Source: Culex pipiens pallens (lineage: Eukaryota > Arthropoda > Insecta > Diptera > Culicidae). Taken from it: 64,000 nt of DNA. Made by a program: the position numbers and the translations under genes. The notes beneath the pieces are model-generated. The model made no database searches and was not told the DNA's origin. It saw nothing but the letters and a program-made list of their open reading frames with translations. The DNA is taken from positions 73,336,100-73,400,099 of the forward strand of contig NC_068939.1 in NCBI RefSeq assembly GCF_016801865.2. Direction: 5' to 3'. Positions within the stretch are counted from its first letter, which is position 1, and each line of letters starts with the position of its first letter. Shown here piece by piece: positions 58,728 through 64,000 of the stretch.

Positions 58728-59088
58728 AATGACACATTCTCCGGCAATGTACACCTCAGGATGAAATTTTGAAAAGCGTGTATGAGCTATTTGGATATTT
58801 TTCCTCGATTCTAGACTACTTGAAGCTTCAAAAATCATGATTTTCATTAATTGATCATTTGAATATCATTTTGTACAAGTTGGTTAACTTATGCATCAAT
58901 TCGTGATAAAATCATCATTTTAATACATTTTTTTCAAAACTCCTGGTTTTCAACGAAAAAAAATCCTGAAATTATTCTTTTGGGGTCATTTTGTAGGTTT
59001 TTAGTTGTACTAAACGGGAATGTCATGGGTTTGCAGTTTATCTTAAGTTAAGTATTTTTTCAAACTAGTGTAAGTTTGCCATTTTATT
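58728..59088. other. Spacer, nothing recognised
   Basis: AT-rich sequence without repeats or coding signs that I can support. Confidence 0.3.
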
Positions 59089-59966
59089 GCGTTGCAACGT
59101 CACGAAAATGGGACATTTGTTTATGTCAACAAAAAACTAAACATTCAATCATTTTGATATTTCGGATGCTCTTTGTACTTGGAAAGAGCTTTCAAATGCA
59201 ACCTAGAGCGACTTAATTGGTTGTCTAGATCCACAGTTAATCCACAGTTTAAATCATATTGGTCACATGCCAAAAAGGTGTATGCATAGTTGGTTGTTGA
59301 AGATAAAAGGGTACTAAATATTATATATTTGTTATATAATGTTTCCGAGCATATTTACAGAAGAATTGTATATGGGTCATTCACAAATTCCGTCATTTAA
59401 GTTTGATGCAACTCGAAAAAAAAAGTATTTTTTGAAACTTGTTGAACAAATCAAAATATACCGATGTTCACAAGGGGGAAAAATTCTAAAACTTTCAAAA
59501 AAGTAATCACGTGGTTACTGGATGGCCCCTTTATGATAAACTGATTTACGTGAGGGTTCATTCTAGTACAACGCAACGTTTTTTTTTATCCCACACCCTT
59601 ATGTAAGTCATATTACAGTGAAATTCATTAAACAATAAAAATCACGTGATTCGATTGTTTTTTACAAACTTTTGTCACTCTGTTGTTGGACGAACCCTTA
59701 CCTAAATAAGTTGTATGCAACGTTTAGTTGTTCGCAATTCAAAATGTTATGTTGTACAGGTAAACAGTTTTATTATTTCCTAAAATTTAATTTAAAAAGC
59801 ACAAAAGTCAACAAAATAAGTTACGTTGTTTGCAGATCACCCCTTAGGGGCCATGAACAAACGATATGGGCACTTTATTTAACCCTCCTGAAAACTTGAA
59901 GCTCCTTACCTCTCTTCTAAATCTTCCACGTATTTTGTAAATCGCCCAAAACCATCAAAATTTTAA

Positions 59967-60119
59967 GGGAGCATTCTTGCATTACGTAACAAAACATTTA
60001 TATTTTTAGACCCCCTCCACCCCCTGGTAATACATTTCTGATACACTTTTTTTGTATAAATCCTCGAACCCTCCTCCCTCCCCTTGATATTACGCCGTTA
60101 CGTAATGCATGGACGTCCC
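59967..60119. mobile_element. 153-bp MITE with CATTACGTAAC ends
   Basis: GGGAGCATTCTTGCATTACG pairs with CGTAATGCATGGACGTCCC. Inside, pyrimidine runs (CCCCCTCCACCCCC and CCCTCCTCCCTCCCC) occur in both arms. An earlier degraded relative (CACGTGGTTACTGGATGGCC) is at 59510. Confidence 0.65.
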
Positions 60120-60241
60120 GTTACATGGATAGAGGACAGGAGAGGGGGGGGGATTTGTCCTTCGAGATAATGGAATAATACAAAAAAAAATATTTTGAAG
60201 ACGCTTTGGAAAACTTCGTAAATCGTACTGCTACTGTGAAA

Positions 60242-60272
60242 GCGGTATAGTGACGGGGGGGGGGGGGGGGTC
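60242..60272 (+). repeat. G homopolymer run
   Basis: About 18 consecutive G after ACG. A similar run is at 60143-60152. Length is likely to vary or to be mis-assembled. Confidence 0.85.
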
Positions 60273-61062
60273 TAACATGGGCGGGCCAATCAATTCATAT
60301 GTCCTTGTACTGTCTATTAATGTCTTATAATCAAATCTTAACCTACAGTTGTTCAACCTAACAAAAACTTTGATTTATTTTGAAACTAAAATTTCGTGAC
60401 GTTGCAACGCAACGAAAACCCCTGTTTTCAAAAATAGAGCGTTGCAACGTCACGAAATGTAAGTGGTCTTAAAAAATCGAGGTTTGATTTTTTCGAAAAA
60501 CTAATGATTGCATTCGATTTGTTGGCCAATTATACACTAAAAATGGAAGAAGAACTCCAAATTTGCCGTTTAACAGAGCAGAGTTAATGGCGAAACATGA
60601 ATTGGGTCAGGATTGAGAAAAAGTCACGCGTTGCAACGTCACGCTACATATTCCCCTCTCAAAAATAGAATATTCGCTTAAAATAATGTTTCAACATTGT
60701 TTCTTATAGGAAATTTAATGTACTTTCCGAATCTGTAATAACATCTGTACCTTTTCAATGTATTTTTTGAGTTACAGCCGAAATACTGAAAAAAGAAAAG
60801 TCAAAGCGTTGCAACGTCACGGCGGAATGTGTCAAATGCATTTCATTTTCTATTTCAAATTTTATGCTACTTTTAGATAGGTAGTTTTATACATTTTTAT
60901 AAAGGAATGTAAATGAGAGATTTGATGTCGAAGTATAGATATTTTTGCAAAAATTGCAACATACGAAAATTTAAAAAAGAATTAGCGACTGATTCTAAAT
61001 GTATGAAAAGAAACTATTTAGAACAATATTTCAAATTGTAAGTCTTATCTTCAAAAAAAAAA

Positions 61063-61624
61063 ACTTAATCAACCTATGTGGTTGAAGCCTTCCTCACTTT
61101 TTACCAACAATGGGTAATATGGGTGGTTTGGACACATATTTCAGTTATTTTTTTAGATCCAGAAAAATAAGTACACATATATAACTTAAGTGGTCATAAC
61201 TCGACACAGGATTGCCAGATCTTCAATGTTGTAGACTCATTGGAAAGGTCTCTCGATTACCTAACAAACGATGGGTCGGATGATGGATCCGGACATCGTT
61301 TACATGCATATAAATGAGATCTGGATATAGGTGAAAACACATTTTTATACATAACTTTTGAACTAGTTATCGAAACTTCAAACAATTCAATAGCGATGTA
61401 TGGGACCCTATACCAAGTCGACTGCAACTGGTTTGGTCAAAATCGGTTCAGCCAGTGCTGAGAAAACTTTGTGAGAATTTTGGTCACATACATACATACA
61501 CACACATACATTTGTTCAGTTTTCGATTCTGAGCCGATATGTATACATGAAGGTGGGTCTTCGAGCTTTTAATAAAAAGTTCATTTTTAGAGCATGATTA
61601 TAGCCTTACCTCAGTGAGGAAGGC
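61063..61624 (-). mobile_element. Family B element B4 in an A-run
   Basis: It starts ACTTAATCAACCTATGTGG and ends CTCAGTGAGGAAGGC. A-runs flank both ends, so the TSD cannot be fixed. It has one CCGGATC unit and a short CATACATACACAC tract, like B1. Confidence 0.75.
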
Positions 61625-62393
61625 AAAAAAGGTTAGGCTGAAAGTTTTACCGAATGCTTTATTCAGTTTAACAGTTATGCGTCTGTGAAAAATAAAAATA
61701 TCAGTGAACTTTTCCTCTAATTTCAAGAGTTTTTGAGATCTGTGTTATCAAAATTCCAAATTTATAAAAAGCCTTAAAATTATTAAAAATGCAGACGTAT
61801 TCCATAAAGTTTACAATTGATCTACCAAGTTTTTTTTTCTGTGCAAATTTCAATTTTGAAGCAACAGTTTTTTTACTAAGATTTTGAGGGGCATACTAAA
61901 CTTTGAAAAATAGAGAGAAATTTATTAAAATTCTAGTTTCTGAGAAATTATTTTGAACGGAACTCCAAGATTTCTTCAATAAAATATTTTCAATTATTCA
62001 TGATCTTATAAATTTTAAATTAATTGCTTCAAATTTTAAATCAAGTCTACACAAATTTGGAACACTTAAATAGATGTTTAAAGGATAATGGATAATATAT
62101 CAAAATATTGGATTGGTGTATTGGAAAGAATATCAAACTCTACATCGAAACTAAATTTATCATTTATAAATGGAACCTGTTAATATGTTTTGGTAATGTT
62201 TATTAAAAAGAGAATTTTGTATGTTGATGGTAAAATAGAAAATTAAATTTAAACAAATTTATTTTTCTTAGTTCATCAGTGAAAGTTATTTTCTAGATTT
62301 TAAAATAGGAGCGTAACCTTTGAAAAGCATAAATTATGAATGATGTTCCAAAGAAATTGCATTCCTCAACTATTTTTTGTATTTGAGCAGTTC
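61625..62393. other. AT-rich sequence, no gene
   Basis: No repeats or coding signs recognised. Confidence 0.3.
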
Positions 62394-64000
62394 CAGCTCA
62401 AATCAGGAATTTTTCTGGACCCTCTTCGATTTCAATTAAACTTGGTAGACATGTTATCCTAGGCCTATATAAGCCATTTTTGTGTATATGGAGCCAACAG
62501 TACTCGAAAATAACATTTGAGAAGGGCGTAAGGTATTTAAATATTTTTATATTTGGGGATTTAAAAATTACTGTATCTCGAAGCCGTTGCGTCGTATCAA
62601 AAAGTGGTCAAAGACAAACTTGTAGATAGTTAGACGGGCTTTCTGTCTAAAACTCTAAAAGTCTAAAACTTAAATTTAAAGGTGATGTCACGATTTTTTT
62701 CGTTCAAAATTTTTGAGGAAATAGCCTAAAATGTTATCAAAAGACTGACGAAAAATGCAGGATGTCTTTCCTAAAAAAATACAAAAATCATTTACTAAAA
62801 CTGTTTTTTTTGAAAAGTGGTCTAAACATCAAAATTTTCAAAAGCCGGTAGTGGGAATCGATTCTCCAGACAATTTTACATAAAAGTCTCCATATTGACC
62901 ATTGTCCTATGGGGTTTTTTATGGTTTTTGGCAATTTCTATATGATAGACTTGGTTTTTCAGTCTCGTAAATATTTTTACCGGAAAGCTCGTCCAATTTC
63001 CCATAAGTTTGCCTTTGACAGCATTTCAATTGGATGTACAACATTTCAATTGGATGTAAGGGCTTACAGATATAAGCTTAATTACATTGCTAATAACTGA
63101 AAATAAAATATTTTTTTCAGTGTGGTAGAAACCAGGATAGTAAATTTGCTTACATAAATACAAAAACGTTATAAATCAAAAAGCTGTCAAAGGCAAACTT
63201 ATGGGAAATTGGACGAGCTTTCCGGTAAAAATATTTACGAGACTGAAAAACCAAGTCTGTCATATAGAAATTGCCAAAAACCACAAAAAAAAACAGTTTT
63301 TTCAACATTTTTATTTTTAAAACCGCTGTATCTTCCCAAGGATTGGACATAGGACAATGGTCAATATGGAGACTTTTATGTAAAATTGTCTGGAGAATCG
63401 ATTCCCACTATCGGTTTTTGAAAATTTTGATGTTTAGACCACTTTTAAAAAAAAAACAGTGTTAGTAAATGATTTTTGTATTTTTTTAGGAGAGACATAC
63501 CATCCTGCATTTTTCGTCAGTCTTTTGGTAACATTTTAGGCTATTTCCTCAATAATTTTGAACGAAAAAAAAATCGTGACATCACCTTTAAATTTATGTT
63601 TTAGACTTAAAAATCTAAAAATCTCATAGATATGGTGTGTATTTTTTTTTTCAGAAAGCCCGTCCAACTATCTACAAGTTTGTCTATGACCACTTTTTGA
63701 TACGACGCAACGGCTTCGAGATACAGTAATTTTTAAATCCCCAAATATAAAAATATTTAAATACCTTGCGCCCTTCTCAAATGTTATTTTCGAGTACTGT
63801 TGGCTCCATACATAGAAAAAAATCAATTCCCGTAATCGTGAATTAAGTTCACGAATGTGAGATCCACGAAGGAATTTATTCATGAGTATGGTGCATTTGC
63901 ACCATAAACGTGAATATATTCCTTCGTGGTTCTCATAATCGTGAACTGACTTCACGGTTTCGAGAATTGATTTTTTTCTGTGTATACACGAAAATGGCTT
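62394..64000. repeat. Family D foldback, nearly full length, cut by the window edge
   Basis: The left arm starts GAGCAGTTCCAGCTCAAATC at 62395. The centre is near 63120 (CACTGAAAA-type loop), and the right arm runs past 64000. Arms of roughly 700-800 bp match closely, for example CTTCGAGATACAGTAATTTT against its complement. This copy defines the family. Confidence 0.85.
63811..63982. mobile_element. 172-bp hairpin MITE nested in family D, TA target
   Basis: CATAGAAAAAAATCAATTC pairs with GAATTGATTTTTTTCTGTG. GAACTTAATTCACG-type and CCACGAAGGAAT words pair inside, around TGGTGCATTTGCACCA. Removing it restores the D sequence GGCTCCATATACAC, and TA lies on each side. Confidence 0.85.

Larger units (their letters stand above)
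59089..60821. mobile_element. Element with five copies of CGTGACGTTGCAACGC
   Basis: The motif occurs at 59089 (inverted), 60395, 60439 (inverted), 60628 (inverted) and 60806 (inverted). The long gap between the first and second copies is filled with other insertions, including the MITE at 59967. The motif differs from the one at 13035-14913 only in its central bases. Exact ends unknown. Confidence 0.5.

Overview
The window looks like nuclear DNA from a culicine mosquito, most likely Culex or a close relative. The evidence is an AT-rich background, very dense nested repeats, and short repeats whose ends read GCCTTCCTCACT...AGTGAGGAAGGC, a type I associate with mosquito genomes. There are also many palindromic MITEs and several hAT, SINE and LINE-type insertions with clean target-site duplications (TSDs). 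The species is inferred, not proven. I see no bacterial operons, rRNA, CRISPR array or recognisable viral gene.

I can support one protein-coding exon, on the minus strand at 55133-55495. It has 121 codons, starts MGNALLARLG and ends in phase 0 at a good splice donor (CAG|GTAGGG). It lies in a GC-rich single-copy island with a plausible 5' UTR and initiator upstream (to about 55656). Everything to its left, 55132 down to 1, is then best read as a first intron longer than 55 kb. The strongest support for this is at 5067-5114 on the same strand: a branch-point-like CTAAC, a long pyrimidine tract and CAG fused directly to GTAAGT. This is the layout of a recursive-splicing (ratchet) site as described for long Drosophila introns.

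The intron alternates single-copy islands with blocks of nested mobile elements. The islands are at about 4860-6500, 12090-13030, 14930-16080, 22465-23510, 26840-27560, 32680-33850, 37500-38780, 42790-43960 and 47050-48480. They are less AT-rich and hold homeodomain-type and TTTATGGC-type words, so they are candidate intronic enhancers.

The repeat blocks contain recurring families, named here for convenience. A: about 1.9 kb foldback, six major copies. B: hairpin-ended element with 7-bp TSDs, four copies. C: 'GCAATTCCCCAC' foldback, three copies. D: 'GAGCAATTCCAGCTC' foldback, four copies. M: TTAA-flanked palindrome, two copies. There are three non-autonomous hAT elements with perfect 8-bp TSDs (20769-22455, 23524-24307, 34449-36404) and three retroposon-type insertions with 21-23-bp TSDs (18745-19180, 29478-30796, 40166-41019). 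Two elements carry variants of one 16-bp motif, CGTGACG-nnn-CAACGC, and one tandem array repeats a perfect YY1/Pho-like word, AAGATGGCGGCC.

Right of the exon (55660-64000) is the presumed upstream region of the gene. It holds several MITEs, a TA-flanked element built from GGTAAGACGGCCACC motifs, the second CGTGACG element, a B copy, and a D palindrome cut by the window edge. The repeats contain no intact transposase or reverse transcriptase that I can recognise.
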